DNA of 54,899 nucleotides from an uncultured delta proteobacterium (GTDB lineage: Bacteria; Myxococcota_A; Polyangia; Polyangiales; Polyangiaceae): NCBI GenBank assembly GCA_903870415.1, contig CAIQDA010000510.1:1-54899 (forward strand), given 5' to 3'. The position numbers and the translations under genes are program-made. This document shows positions 1 to 8,534 of the stretch, piece by piece. The notes under the pieces were generated by a model. It did not search any database. It saw only the letters and a list, made by a program, of their open reading frames with translations, and was not told the DNA's origin. Numbering within the stretch: the stretch's first letter is position 1; each line of letters starts with the position of its first letter.

Positions 1-747
1 CACGAGATCGACGCTCGGACGAAGCAAGTCGACGTAACCCTGCACGACGTCACGCGTTCGAAGCGGCATGATGCCGAGCTTGTTCGGCTGGTCGTAGATC
101 GACGAAAGGCTTGACAGGTTGCCCATGCCGATGACCGCGACCTTGACGCCCTGCAAGTCGAAGATGCGATAGGGCTCGGTGACGGTGCCGACGAGCGAGG
201 ACTGCGGAGCGTCGAGCGGCGTGTACTTGTAGTTTGCAGCAAGTACCGGGAACGAAGCCCACTTCTGTACCTGACGCGCGACGTTCAACGGACCCAGATC
301 GAACTCGTGGTTCGCGAGCACCATCGCGTCGACGTTCAGCAGCGATTGCGCTCGGATTTCCGGCTCGCCAAAGAAATAATTGAAGATCGGAGCGCCCTGA
401 AAACAGTCGCCTCCGTCCACGTGAAGAATGCGATCGGCGCGGGCTTTCTCGCGGTCGATGATCGTCGCCATGCGCGCGACGCCGCCAACGTTCGACACGA
501 CACCCGTGGTGCCAAGGCCGAGATCGCCGTCAACCTGGGTGACGAGCAGATCGTACGGCAGCAGCCGCGAATGGATGTCCGCCGTGTGGAGGAACGCGAT
601 GCGAGCCTGGCAGCTGGCACCGCCGCCGCAGACGGCAGAAGGAACCGCCTTCGCCGACTGACCGCAACCGGAGGCCGAAACGGCTCCTACGGCGACCGTG
701 AAGGCGATCACGAGACCTGAGAGGATGCGATACCTGCGCGAGACCAT
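1..747 (-). CDS. 5'-nucleotidase / UDP-sugar hydrolase-type metallophosphoesterase, lipoprotein (3' part missing)
   Basis: The reading frame starts at an ATG at 747 and runs off the left edge, so only about 249 N-terminal residues are present. The protein opens with a hydrophobic signal segment ending in a Cys (VSASGCGQ), which looks like a lipoprotein signal. Three calcineurin-type metallophosphoesterase blocks follow in order: FLHTADIHSR (D-x-H metal ligands), VDGGDCFQGAP (GDxxQG) and LANHEFDLG (the NHEFD block that names the family). In known 5'-nucleotidases these blocks bind two metal ions, and the enzyme removes phosphate from nucleotides outside the cytoplasm for salvage; the C-terminal substrate domain lies outside the window. 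It is 85 bp downstream of ptsI on the same strand and may or may not be co-transcribed. Exact substrate is not decided by what is visible. Confidence 0.88.
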   Translation of the reverse strand, partial: MVSRRYRILSGLVIAFTVAVGAVSASGCGQSAKAVPSAVCGGGASCQARIAFLHTADIHSRLLPYDLLVTQVDGDLGLGTTGVVSNVGGVARMATIIDREKARADRILHVDGGDCFQGAPIFNYFFGEPEIRAQSLLNVDAMVLANHEFDLGPLNVARQVQKWASFPVLAANYKYTPLDAPQSSLVGTVTEPYRIFDLQGVKVAVIGMGNLSSLSSIYDQPNKLGIMPLRTRDVVQGYVDLLRPSVDLV

Positions 748-832
748 GGGCGCGGGACGTTGCCAGACACCGGCATTTTCGGGAAGCGGTCATCGCGAGC
801 GCGCGTCCGATTTCACACTTCCGCAGGAATGA

Positions 833-2686
833 TCACTCGGCGTCGAAGAGTCCGTCGAGATCAACTGCCTCGCCCGCGAGAATGTCGAAGAGCTCCGTCG
901 CGTACGTGCGCGCCAGGAGCGCCTCGACGGCCTCCGCGCTTTCGCAGTGCAATGCCGCCTGCGCGATGCGCTCCATCGTGGCGAGATCGAAACGGCCGAG
1001 CGTCTCTTTGATGTCGCCGATCGATGTACTTTCCATGGAAAGCTCGCGCAAACCGAGACCCACGAGGAGAAGCGCGGCCATCGGGTCGCTCGCCATCGCT
1101 CCGCACAACGAAACGGGAATGCCGCGCCCGTCGGCTGCGGCCTGAACCATGCGAATCATACGCAAAATCGCTGGATGAAACGGAGTTGCTTGCGCCGCGA
1201 GCGTCTCGTTCGTTCGGTCAATGGCGAGCGTGTATTGCACGAGGTCGTTCGTGCCAACGCTGAAGAACGCAGCCTCGCGCGCGAAAATATCCGCGAGCAT
1301 CGCGGCAGCGGGAACCTCGATCATCATGCCGAGCGGGATGACGTCGGCGCACGGAATGCCTCGCGCGCGAATGTCGACGATCGCCTTGTCGAGCAGCGCT
1401 TTGACGTCACGAAGCTCCTGCACGGTCGTCACCATCGGCACCATGATTCGAATGGGGCCGAACGCGCTGGCTCGAACCATGGCGCGCAATTGCGTGAGGA
1501 GAATATCAGGACGCGTGAGCGCGAGGCGGACCGCTCGAAGGCCGAGTGCCGGGTTCATTTCCGGCGGAACCGGGAAACAGGAAACGAACTTGTCGCCGCC
1601 CAGGTCGAAAATGCGGAGCGTGATCGGATGCGGCGCGAGGGTCGCGATGACGGACTTGAACGTTTCGAATTGCTCGTCCTCCGACGGCGGCACGACGCGA
1701 TCCACGAAAAGAAATTCCGTGCGGTAGAGGCCGACCCCTAAGGCGCCGCGCTCCTTCGCGATGATTGCCTCCGAGGGCAACTCGAGGTTCGCCCGCAGCA
1801 CAACCGACGCGGTTCCGCACTTGCTTCGGCATGGCTCGTCACGACGCGCGTTCAAGCGCTTCTCGTGGATGTCATGGCGGCGGGCGCGGTCTTCCGCATC
1901 TTCGATTTCGATAGCCGTGGGGTTGACGACAACCACGCCGCGCAGACCGTCCACGATGACGAGATCGCCGTTCTTCACAGTGTGCAGCACGTGACTTGCG
2001 CCAAGGACCGCAGGGACCGCCAGAGCGCGCGCCATGATTGCCGTATGGCTGGTGCGCGAACCGACCTCGGTGACAATAGCGACCACCGGCTCGCGTGCCA
2101 TCGATGCTGTGTCGGCTGGCGAAAGATCGTGCGCAACAACGACGGTCTTTCGCTGGAGGTTTTGGACGAGGGTCGCCGGCTCCCCCATGAGCTCGCGAAG
2201 GATGCGATCGCAAACAAACGTAATGTCGTGGCGACGCTCTGCGATGTACTCGTCGACCGAGCCCGCAGGACCGAAAAGGTTGGCGATTTCCTCACCCGCG
2301 GAAGCAACGGCCCACTCGGCGCAGCGAAGCTCCTTGCGTATGTAGAATGCAACCTTTTTGGCAAGCATAGGGTCGCCACACATGACGACGTAGGCTTCGA
2401 GAATCGCTCCGTGCTCGCGGCTGTCGGTTCCCGCTGCGCGTTCGGAGAGCTCGATGAGTACCTCCTTCGAGCGCGACACGGCCTCCTCGAAACGCTGATA
2501 CTCGTCGTCCACGCGGGCGTCGGACACCGCACGACGAACGTAGCTCGCGTTTGGATTTCCAATGACGAGCGCGGGCCCAACGACGATGCCCGCAGACGCG
2601 GCAATGCCTTCGATCGTGATGCTCGAAGGGCTCGTGGCGGACGCCACGGGAATAGACTCACGGGGAATGAGCGAGACTCGTTTCAC
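833..2686 (-). CDS. ptsI: Phosphoenolpyruvate-protein phosphotransferase (PTS enzyme I)
   Basis: Enzyme I takes phosphate from phosphoenolpyruvate and passes it to HPr. The active-site histidine is in GSRTSHTAIMAR (about residue 214 from the chosen start). The C-terminal PEP-binding barrel shows ALGVGLYRTEFLF, MIEVPAAA, FFSVGTNDLVQYTLAIDR and SLCGAMASDP, the last carrying the conserved Cys. There is no GAF domain, so it is the sugar-PTS form and not EINtr. The start is taken as the GTG at 2686, which overlaps the ptsH stop as GTGA, the same 4-nt coupling seen between all upstream genes; about 617 residues, slightly longer than the usual 575. An upstream ATG in frame lies inside ptsH and is unlikely. 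No sugar permease gene is present nearby, so this PTS is probably regulatory. Confidence 0.95.
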   Translation of the reverse strand: MKRVSLIPRESIPVASATSPSSITIEGIAASAGIVVGPALVIGNPNASYVRRAVSDARVDDEYQRFEEAVSRSKEVLIELSERAAGTDSREHGAILEAYVVMCGDPMLAKKVAFYIRKELRCAEWAVASAGEEIANLFGPAGSVDEYIAERRHDITFVCDRILRELMGEPATLVQNLQRKTVVVAHDLSPADTASMAREPVVAIVTEVGSRTSHTAIMARALAVPAVLGASHVLHTVKNGDLVIVDGLRGVVVVNPTAIEIEDAEDRARRHDIHEKRLNARRDEPCRSKCGTASVVLRANLELPSEAIIAKERGALGVGLYRTEFLFVDRVVPPSEDEQFETFKSVIATLAPHPITLRIFDLGGDKFVSCFPVPPEMNPALGLRAVRLALTRPDILLTQLRAMVRASAFGPIRIMVPMVTTVQELRDVKALLDKAIVDIRARGIPCADVIPLGMMIEVPAAAMLADIFAREAAFFSVGTNDLVQYTLAIDRTNETLAAQATPFHPAILRMIRMVQAAADGRGIPVSLCGAMASDPMAALLLVGLGLRELSMESTSIGDIKETLGRFDLATMERIAQAALHCESAEAVEALLARTYATELFDILAGEAVDLDGLFDAE

Positions 2687-2961
2687 CGTCCCTCGCCAAA
2701 CTTGTCGTTGAGCAGCGCCTCGATCGCCGTGAGGCATTCGGACGCGCGCTCGCCCGTCGCCGTGACCTCGATGCTCGTGCCTTGCGACCCGCACAAGAGC
2801 AAGAGGCCCATCACGCTCTTTGCGTTTGCGACTTCACCTTCGCGCGAGACGTCGACCTCGCATGGAAACTTGGATGCAAGCTGCGCGAGCTTCGTGGCTG
2901 CGCGCGCATGAAGGCCGAGGGCGTTCTGAATGATGAACTCGCGGGTGATCGAATCGCTCAT
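2683..2961 (-). CDS. ptsH: HPr phosphocarrier protein
   Basis: HPr carries phosphate from enzyme I to EIIA proteins. The 92-residue product has the catalytic histidine at His18 in ALGLHARAA and a serine in NAKSVMGLLLL (Ser49) that fits the HprK phosphorylation site. The start ATG overlaps the rapZ stop as ATGA and its stop overlaps the ptsI GTG, so translation is coupled along the operon. The presence of both the His and the Ser site together with hprK in the same operon means two phosphorylation inputs are likely to meet on this protein. Confidence 0.97.
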   Translation of the reverse strand: MSDSITREFIIQNALGLHARAATKLAQLASKFPCEVDVSREGEVANAKSVMGLLLLCGSQGTSIEVTATGERASECLTAIEALLNDKFGEGR

Positions 2962-3908
2962 GGAACTCTCGAAGAAGATTGGGGAGAACTCGAACGCTCG
3001 ACGTCACGGTGCTTGACGAGGATTGAACTTGAGGTCGTCGCTTGAAGGTCCTTCGCGAGCGCCTCGGCGATGGCGACCGACCGATGCTTTCCCCCAGTGC
3101 ATCCGATACCGATCGTTAGATAGCTTTTACCCTCGCGTTCGTAGCGAGGCAAAACAAACGCGAGCAGCTCGCGCGTTCGCTCCATGAAGCCTTGCGCCTC
3201 CGGGCGAGAGAGCACGAAGTCGGAAACCCGAGGGTCGGTTCCGGAGAGCTCCTTGAGGTCCGGCACGAAGTACGGGTTGTCGATAAAACGAACATCGAGG
3301 ACCACGTCAGCGTCGACGGGCGGACCGTACTTGAACCCGAACGAAACCACGCGCGTGGTCATGCCTGGGGCTCCATGGGCACCGGAAAAACGCTCGACGA
3401 TGTGGCGACGCAGCTCGTGCACCGAAAGGCCCGTCGTGTCGACGACAAACGAGGCCCGGGCACGCAGCGGGGCAAGACGCTCACGCTCCGCCTCAATGCC
3501 CTCAAGCACGCCCCCGGCGCCGTCGCGCTGAAGCTCCTGCGGCAACTCGGCAGAAAGCGGATGTGGACGCCGCGTCTCGCTGAAGCGCCTCAGCAGCGCC
3601 TCGTCGGTCGCATCGAGGAACGTCACGATGAGCTCGCGAGCTCCTCCCTCCTCAATGCGCGCCAACATCTCTCCCATTTGAGGAAGGAACGCACGAACGC
3701 GCACGTCCATTCCGAGCGCGATGCGGTCGATGCCGCCGGCGACGCAGACGGCAACCGCTTGCGCGGCGAGCACCGTGGGAAGGTTATCGACGCAGAAATA
3801 ACCGAGGTCCTCGAGCGCCTTCAACGCGGTGGATTTTCCCGCGCCGGACAGACCCGTGACGACGACGACGACAGGCTTTGGCAGCCGAGGCGGAAGAGAC
3901 GTGCTCAT
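2958..3908 (-). CDS. rapZ: RapZ-family nucleotide-binding protein
   Basis: The product (316 residues from the chosen ATG) begins with a P-loop, VTGLSGAGKST, followed by DLGYFCVDNLP, and has the C-terminal RapZ signature blocks VVSFGFKYGPP, DVRFIDNPYF and GCTGGKHRSVAIAE. In enterobacteria RapZ is an RNase E adaptor that controls GlmS through small RNAs; outside that group the role is less clear, but linkage with PTSNtr genes is common. A longer frame begins at 3992, but its N-terminus overlaps hprK; the ATG at 3908 overlaps the hprK stop (ATGA) and matches family starts. It also overlaps ptsH by ATGA. Confidence 0.94.
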   Translation of the reverse strand: MSTSLPPRLPKPVVVVVTGLSGAGKSTALKALEDLGYFCVDNLPTVLAAQAVAVCVAGGIDRIALGMDVRVRAFLPQMGEMLARIEEGGARELIVTFLDATDEALLRRFSETRRPHPLSAELPQELQRDGAGGVLEGIEAERERLAPLRARASFVVDTTGLSVHELRRHIVERFSGAHGAPGMTTRVVSFGFKYGPPVDADVVLDVRFIDNPYFVPDLKELSGTDPRVSDFVLSRPEAQGFMERTRELLAFVLPRYEREGKSYLTIGIGCTGGKHRSVAIAEALAKDLQATTSSSILVKHRDVERSSSPQSSSRVP

Positions 3909-5026
3909 TCGTTGTCCGTCGGATTTCGCACGACCCACGCGTGACTCTCGGAGGACACGCCAGGCCCGTCGTCGCGCTCGTTCGTATCCCACGCGACGTC
4001 GTGCGTGCTCACGTCGAGGTAGCTCGGAACAGGTGGCGGCACGGCACCGTGAACCGCAGCGACGGCGGGTTGTCGGCTCGTGCGAAGTCGCTCGATGAAA
4101 CTCTGAGACGTGTTGATACCACGACGACGCAAGAGTTCATTTCGCGCGGCGATTTCCAAGATAGCACCGAGGTCGCGCGCCGGGCGCACAGGCACGGTTA
4201 CCTCGCGAACGGGGACCTCGAGAAGCCGATGGTACTGGTCGTCGATACCGAGTCGCTCGTATTCCTCGTCCTCGTTCCATTCGACGAGACGAACGACCAT
4301 GTCGATGCGCTTGCGCTCGCGCGTGGCCGTGATGCCGAAGATCTCTTTCACGTCGAGAATGCCGAGACCGCGGATCTCAAGATGATGCGCGAGGCGCGGA
4401 TCGGGAACGCCGAACACGAGTCCCGGCGGCCGCCAATCGCAGTGCACCACATCGTCGGCGATGAGGCGGTGGCCACGCATAATGAGCTCGAGGGCGCACT
4501 CGCTTTTGCCGATGCCACTCTTGCCGAGAATGAGAAGCCCCACGGTGAACACGTCGACGAGCACCCCATGGAGCGAGGTGCGCGGCGCGAGTCGTTCGTC
4601 GAGCACCGCATGGACCGCGTTGATCGTTCGGCTCGAACGCGCCTCGGACAGAAACAGCGGAACGGAGAGCTTGTCGGCCTCTTCCAGAATCGCCGGATGA
4701 GGGCGGTTGTTGCCCGTGACGATCACGCACGAGAGACCAAGGCCATAGAAGAATCGCATCGCCTCGCGCTTGCGTTCGTCGTCGAGTGTGGCGAGAAATG
4801 AAAGCTCGGTTTCCCCGATAATTTGCACGCGTGTCGGCACAACGCCGTAGCCATGCCCAACGAGCGCGAGTCCCGTTTTTTGCACGCGCGGATGCGAGAT
4901 GAGTCGCTCGCTCGCCGACGCTGTGCCCGCAAGCGGGAAGAGCTTCAGACCCACGAGCGGATCCGCCACGAGGTCCGCCGTGGTCATCCGCGGAACCTGC
5001 GGAGTGCGACTCGCGCGCGGGGTCAA
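3905..5026 (-). CDS. hprK: HPr kinase/phosphorylase
   Basis: Bifunctional enzyme that phosphorylates or dephosphorylates HPr on its serine. Visible motifs are the P-loop LILGKSGIGKSE, the adjoining ADDVV block, and the signature LEIRGLGILDVKEIFG with the acidic phosphorylase site. The N-terminal domain (about 1-150) is the variable HprK substrate-sensing domain. At 373 residues it is longer than the usual ~310 because of a proline/acidic tail of about 55 residues after RRRGINTSQSF. The start is ambiguous: the TTG at 5026 overlaps the ptsN stop as TTGA, in keeping with the other overlaps of the operon; an ATG at 4987 would give 360 residues and keeps the whole conserved region. I favour the coupled TTG slightly. 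Confidence 0.93.
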   Translation of the reverse strand: MTPRASRTPQVPRMTTADLVADPLVGLKLFPLAGTASASERLISHPRVQKTGLALVGHGYGVVPTRVQIIGETELSFLATLDDERKREAMRFFYGLGLSCVIVTGNNRPHPAILEEADKLSVPLFLSEARSSRTINAVHAVLDERLAPRTSLHGVLVDVFTVGLLILGKSGIGKSECALELIMRGHRLIADDVVHCDWRPPGLVFGVPDPRLAHHLEIRGLGILDVKEIFGITATRERKRIDMVVRLVEWNEDEEYERLGIDDQYHRLLEVPVREVTVPVRPARDLGAILEIAARNELLRRRGINTSQSFIERLRTSRQPAVAAVHGAVPPPVPSYLDVSTHDVAWDTNERDDGPGVSSESHAWVVRNPTDNE

Positions 5027-5496
5027 GGCTTCACGGTCCCTTCTTCCGCTGCGATGAGCGCGAGGGCTTCTTCACCCGTCATCGTTTCGAGAAGGCGGCC
5101 ACGAAACGCGGGCGTGCGCAGAAGGCGTGAGATGCGCGCGAGCGTTTTGAGATGCTCACCGGCCGCGCGCTTGGGGCTCAACACCGCGACAATGATGTGC
5201 ACGGGCTTGTCGTCGATGGCCTCGAAGTCGATCGGCGGTCGCGAGAGGATGATCGCGGCAACTTGGTGATCGAGCTCTTCAAGCGAACCGTGGGGAATCG
5301 CGACGCTCTCGCCGAGTCCGGTCGACTGAAGATCTTCACGCTCCGCGAGTACGCGACGCACTTCATCGCGCGGCAGCGGGGTGGTGCTCGCGACCACATC
5401 GGCAAGGATCGAGAGGCACGCTTTCTTAGCCAACGGCACGGACTCCGCGAGCACGATGTGAATGCGACGCGGATGGAGAAGATCGACGAGGCCCAT
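5023..5496 (-). CDS. ptsN: PTS IIA-like nitrogen regulatory protein
   Basis: EIIANtr-type phosphoacceptor of about 157 residues. The phosphorylatable histidine is in GLGESVAIPHGS, and the later block HLKTLARISRLLR is typical of the family. Start at the ATG at 5496 (MGLVDLLHPRR), preceded by GTGGAG at a good ribosome-binding distance; the open frame extends further upstream through a terminator-like hairpin and is not coding there. It heads the ptsN-hprK-rapZ-ptsH-ptsI operon and lies close to rpoN and hpf, as in many proteobacteria, where EIIANtr regulates potassium, nitrogen and carbon functions by protein contacts. Confidence 0.93.
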   Translation of the reverse strand: MGLVDLLHPRRIHIVLAESVPLAKKACLSILADVVASTTPLPRDEVRRVLAEREDLQSTGLGESVAIPHGSLEELDHQVAAIILSRPPIDFEAIDDKPVHIIVAVLSPKRAAGEHLKTLARISRLLRTPAFRGRLLETMTGEEALALIAAEEGTVKP

Positions 5497-5560
5497 GACG
5501 GCTCCACTTTTAGCAAATGCGCACGCGCTTGACCCCGAGCTTTGCGCATCAGCTTGCACG

Positions 5561-5597
5561 AAAAAAAAACGCCGCAGCCCCATCGGACCGCAGCGTT
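5561..5597 (-). terminator. Intrinsic terminator between hpf and ptsN
   Basis: Read on the minus strand there is a 10-bp stem (arms 5588-5597 and 5568-5577, two G-T wobbles, 10-nt loop) followed directly by nine T residues. This is a well-formed rho-independent terminator placed 40 bp after the hpf stop and 64 bp before the ptsN start. It would separate hpf from the PTS genes, or attenuate read-through into them. Confidence 0.8.
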
Positions 5598-5636
5598 CTT
5601 GAAATCGGACGCGCCCGCAGGCGCCCCCGTCACACC

Positions 5637-5984
5637 TCACTCTTCGTCAGCAACCTCGGGAAGCATGCGCGACGACGCACGTTCGGCTCCCTTGACCTTC
5701 GCGCCCGCGGCGTCTTTGAGCTCGCGAATCTGCCGTTCGAGCTTGTCGACGACCCGGTCAATCGAAACGTACATATCCTCGGATGACTCGGTCGCGTGGT
5801 AGCGCTCCGGTCCCGCGTGAAGCTCGGCTTCGACGTGGTGGGTGCGGTGATTCTGCGTACTAAGCGTGAGCTGCGCCTTCATGGGCTGGCGCAAGAATCG
5901 CTGGAGTCGGCCCAGCTTCTCTGACGCGTGGTCTTTGATCGCGTCGCTTCCATCCATCTGCCGAAACGTGAACGAGATGTTCAT
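5637..5984 (-). CDS. hpf: Ribosome hibernation-promoting factor, short form
   Basis: Small HPF/RaiA-type protein (115 residues) that binds the 30S subunit and stabilises idle ribosomes in stationary phase. It starts MNISFTFRQMDGSDAIKDHA and has the family's basic, beta-alpha-beta pattern (LGRLQRFL, KAQLTLS, VEAELHAG, DMYVSIDRVVDKLERQ). It lacks the C-terminal dimerisation domain of the long form. The start at 5984 is preceded by GGAGG with a 6-nt spacer, which decides against an in-frame ATG at 6005. It is downstream of rpoN, its usual neighbour in proteobacteria, and is followed by an intrinsic terminator. Confidence 0.93.
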   Translation of the reverse strand: MNISFTFRQMDGSDAIKDHASEKLGRLQRFLRQPMKAQLTLSTQNHRTHHVEAELHAGPERYHATESSEDMYVSIDRVVDKLERQIRELKDAAGAKVKGAERASSRMLPEVADEE

Positions 5985-6107
5985 GGTCTGCCTCCGCAAG
6001 CACAAGGGCGCTTCTTAACGATTTCATGCGCCCGACTACAGAACGCACCGAGCCTCGACACACTTCCCATCCACGAACGATTTTTTGGTGCTCCGCGCAG
6101 TGCGTGT

Positions 6108-6134
6108 ATTTTACACCCTCGCGCGTCCTGTGAA
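6108..6134 (-). promoter_or_regulatory. Possible sigma-70-type promoter upstream of hpf
   Basis: On the minus strand TTCACA is followed after 15 bp by TAAAAT, about 125 bp upstream of the hpf start. Each hexamer matches five of six consensus positions, but the 15-bp spacing is shorter than the optimal 17. The 259-bp gap between rpoN and hpf holds no other feature I can support, so hpf probably has its own promoter here. Confidence 0.3.
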
Positions 6135-6243
6135 GTTCGTGGTGAGTGAGCGACCTGATTCCGCGACGAACGCCAGGGGAACCGTGATGATCGCGCAACG
6201 TGTCTGCGAACCGCTCCTTTCTCCGTCGTGACGAAACCAGCCG

Positions 6244-8340
6244 TCAGAATAGCTTCTTTCGCTTCGTCGACGAGAGGATTCGAAGCTCCTCACGGTACTT
6301 CGCGACCGTGCGCCGAGCGATGTCGATTCCGGCGTCTTCGCGTAGTTTTTTCACGATGTCCTCGTCGGAATACGGCTTCCGCTTGTCTTCCGCTTCGACC
6401 AAGCGTTTGATTGCAACCTTCACGCTTTCGGAAGCGATGTCCTCGCTCGTCTCGCTCGTCTCGCGGCGAATGGACGAGTTGAAGAAGTACTTCAGCTCGA
6501 AGAGACCAAGCGGCGTGTGAACCCACTTGCTCGTGGTGACGCGGCTGATCGTCGACTCGTGGAGCTCGAGGGGAATCGCAACGTCCTTCAACGTCATCGG
6601 GCGCAAGTTTCCTCCGCCGATGTCGAAGAACTCGGCCTGAAGCTCGACGATCTTTTCGGTCACGCGAACGATCGTTTTCCTGCGTTTTTCCAGAGAGGAA
6701 AGCAAGTAGAGCGCGTTGCGAACCTTCTCGTCGATGAACTTCTGCGACTGCTTGTCGTTGCCGCGCAGCTGCTCGGCGAGGGCCTCGTTCAGGTAGAAGC
6801 GCGGCATGCCGCGGTCGTTGTCTTGCACGACCCACTTGTCGCCGTCGCGAATCACGAACACGTCGGGCGTGATGCCGATCGACTTGTCGTCCGTGTTCGA
6901 GAAGTTGCGCGCCGGCGTCGACTCAAGCTCGCGAATCGCCTTCACGGCCTCGTAGACGTCGTCCACGGGAACGCGCAGATCCTTGGCAATTGCCCCGTAA
7001 TTCTGCTTTTCGAGGTTGCCCATATGGCGCTCGATGATCGCAAGTTCGAGCTCGTCGTAATTGAGCACCGTGGCCTGCACGCGAAGGCACTCCTGGAGGT
7101 TGCGGCTGCACACGCCGAGCGGATCCCACAGCTGCATCTCCGCAAGCACAGACTCCGCGTCGTCGGGGTCAAGCCCCGTTTGTTCCGCAAGCTCTTCGAG
7201 GGTGACTGCGTTGTTCGACTCGCGAAGCGAAGGGCGTGGCCTGTTGTCCGAAAGACTCTCGATGCGCCCAAGCGCCCGCAACTTTTCATGCGGCTCAACG
7301 TCGAGCGCCGACACGCGCGCGAGGTGGGCAATTGCAGACTCCAAGAGCCCATCTTGAAGCAAGTCCACGGCGCGATTTCGAGTCCGCGTCTTCAGCTCGC
7401 GACCCGCCCGCGGCATGTATTCCTGAAACGATCGCAACGCGGTTTCAAGGCGCTCAGAGACGTCTGCGCTCAGACGCCCAATCTCGCGCACGCATCCGAT
7501 CGCGGCTCGATAAAAGGCCCCGTTCGGAGTCTTCGACTCTCGAATCATCGCGAGGACGTCGCGCGCCGGCGGCTTCGTCTCCGACAAACGCATGACCTCG
7601 GCGTGAACCGACAGCGCGTCTCGAAGCGCCTGCTTCGCGAGCGCCGTCAACTCGTCGACTTCCTTGGTTTCTTCCGCGGAAAGATCCGTGCCGGCGAATC
7701 GCTTGAAGGAGTCTCGCGCTTCGTCGAATCGCCCCACGTTCTCAAAGAAGACCCCGAGGTTGTAGACGAGAAGCTTCGCGGTGAGGTCGCCCTCGATGGA
7801 CTCGATAAGCTCGTCGATCGACTTGTCGTACGAAGTTCGGAGATCGAGGAAACCCTTCTCGTCGAGGTTCGCGATCACGAGCTCGGCGAAGTCACGCTCA
7901 CGCTCGGTGAAGTCGCTCGTTTGCAGCTGGAAGCGCAAGTGTTCATCGAGCGTTTCCGCGCGCGTGTACGTCGCTTCGATGGGTGGAGCCTCGCCCTCGC
8001 CAAGGCGCACTTCGCCGACTTTTTGCTGCGAACGGTTCTCAAGAAACGCTTCCCAGTCGATGTCGTTGACGTGCTCGTCTTCTTTGCGCTTCGTCAGATC
8101 GCTCGCATCGATGCGCTCGGACATCGCGGACGCCGAGTCGGACTCGGTGGGAGAACCTGCTTCACGCAGCACGCGCGCGGTCTGACCGTCGTCCTCCGCG
8201 AGCACCGGATTCGACTCGAGCTCGCGTCGGATTTCCTCGACCAATTCCGCGCGTGACAACTGCAGCAAGCGAATCGCCTGCTGAAGCTGCGGCGTCATCA
8301 CGAGGTTCATCGACTGCTTGAGGGACTGACGAATCTCCAT
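6244..8340 (-). CDS. rpoN: RNA polymerase sigma-54 factor with a large insertion
   Basis: Sigma-54 directs transcription from -24/-12 promoters with AAA+ activators. Region I (residues 1-45) has the expected glutamine/leucine-rich start (LKQSMNLVMTPQLQQAIRLL). The core-binding domain begins at about 118 (TLDEHLRFQLQ, IANLDEKGFLDLR) and resumes at about 379 (VTLEELAEQTGLDPDDAE, LWDPLGVCSRNLQECL). The DNA-binding domain has ESTPARNFSNT, the HTH-like LHESTISRVTTSKWV, and a full RpoN box ARRTVAKYREEL near the C-terminus. At 698 residues it is over 200 longer than usual: residues about 169-378 have no counterpart in the standard protein and include VYNLGVFFENVGRFDEARDS, which looks like a TPR helix pair. 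Start chosen at MEIRQSLKQ; a longer frame upstream lacks family similarity. Confidence 0.95.
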   Translation of the reverse strand: MEIRQSLKQSMNLVMTPQLQQAIRLLQLSRAELVEEIRRELESNPVLAEDDGQTARVLREAGSPTESDSASAMSERIDASDLTKRKEDEHVNDIDWEAFLENRSQQKVGEVRLGEGEAPPIEATYTRAETLDEHLRFQLQTSDFTERERDFAELVIANLDEKGFLDLRTSYDKSIDELIESIEGDLTAKLLVYNLGVFFENVGRFDEARDSFKRFAGTDLSAEETKEVDELTALAKQALRDALSVHAEVMRLSETKPPARDVLAMIRESKTPNGAFYRAAIGCVREIGRLSADVSERLETALRSFQEYMPRAGRELKTRTRNRAVDLLQDGLLESAIAHLARVSALDVEPHEKLRALGRIESLSDNRPRPSLRESNNAVTLEELAEQTGLDPDDAESVLAEMQLWDPLGVCSRNLQECLRVQATVLNYDELELAIIERHMGNLEKQNYGAIAKDLRVPVDDVYEAVKAIRELESTPARNFSNTDDKSIGITPDVFVIRDGDKWVVQDNDRGMPRFYLNEALAEQLRGNDKQSQKFIDEKVRNALYLLSSLEKRRKTIVRVTEKIVELQAEFFDIGGGNLRPMTLKDVAIPLELHESTISRVTTSKWVHTPLGLFELKYFFNSSIRRETSETSEDIASESVKVAIKRLVEAEDKRKPYSDEDIVKKLREDAGIDIARRTVAKYREELRILSSTKRKKLF

Positions 8341-8534
8341 CGCGCTCCTGGAAACCTGCGCACGAAAGTGCGACGACGGGAGCGTAACGGAGTTGGCCTG
8401 ACTTTCGCTAGCAATCCGCGCAACGAAGGTTCTTCGCGCGGAGTGACTCACCGGATTGGGGCAAAAAGTACTGGATAGTCGCCAAGCGGCAGCGCTGTCG
8501 ACGCCGCACCACGCATTGGCTACGGTCCCGCGCC

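Noticed and set aside
6517-8256. 579-residue open frame antisense to rpoN
   Set aside because: High-GC shadow frame; rpoN on the other strand has complete family motifs.
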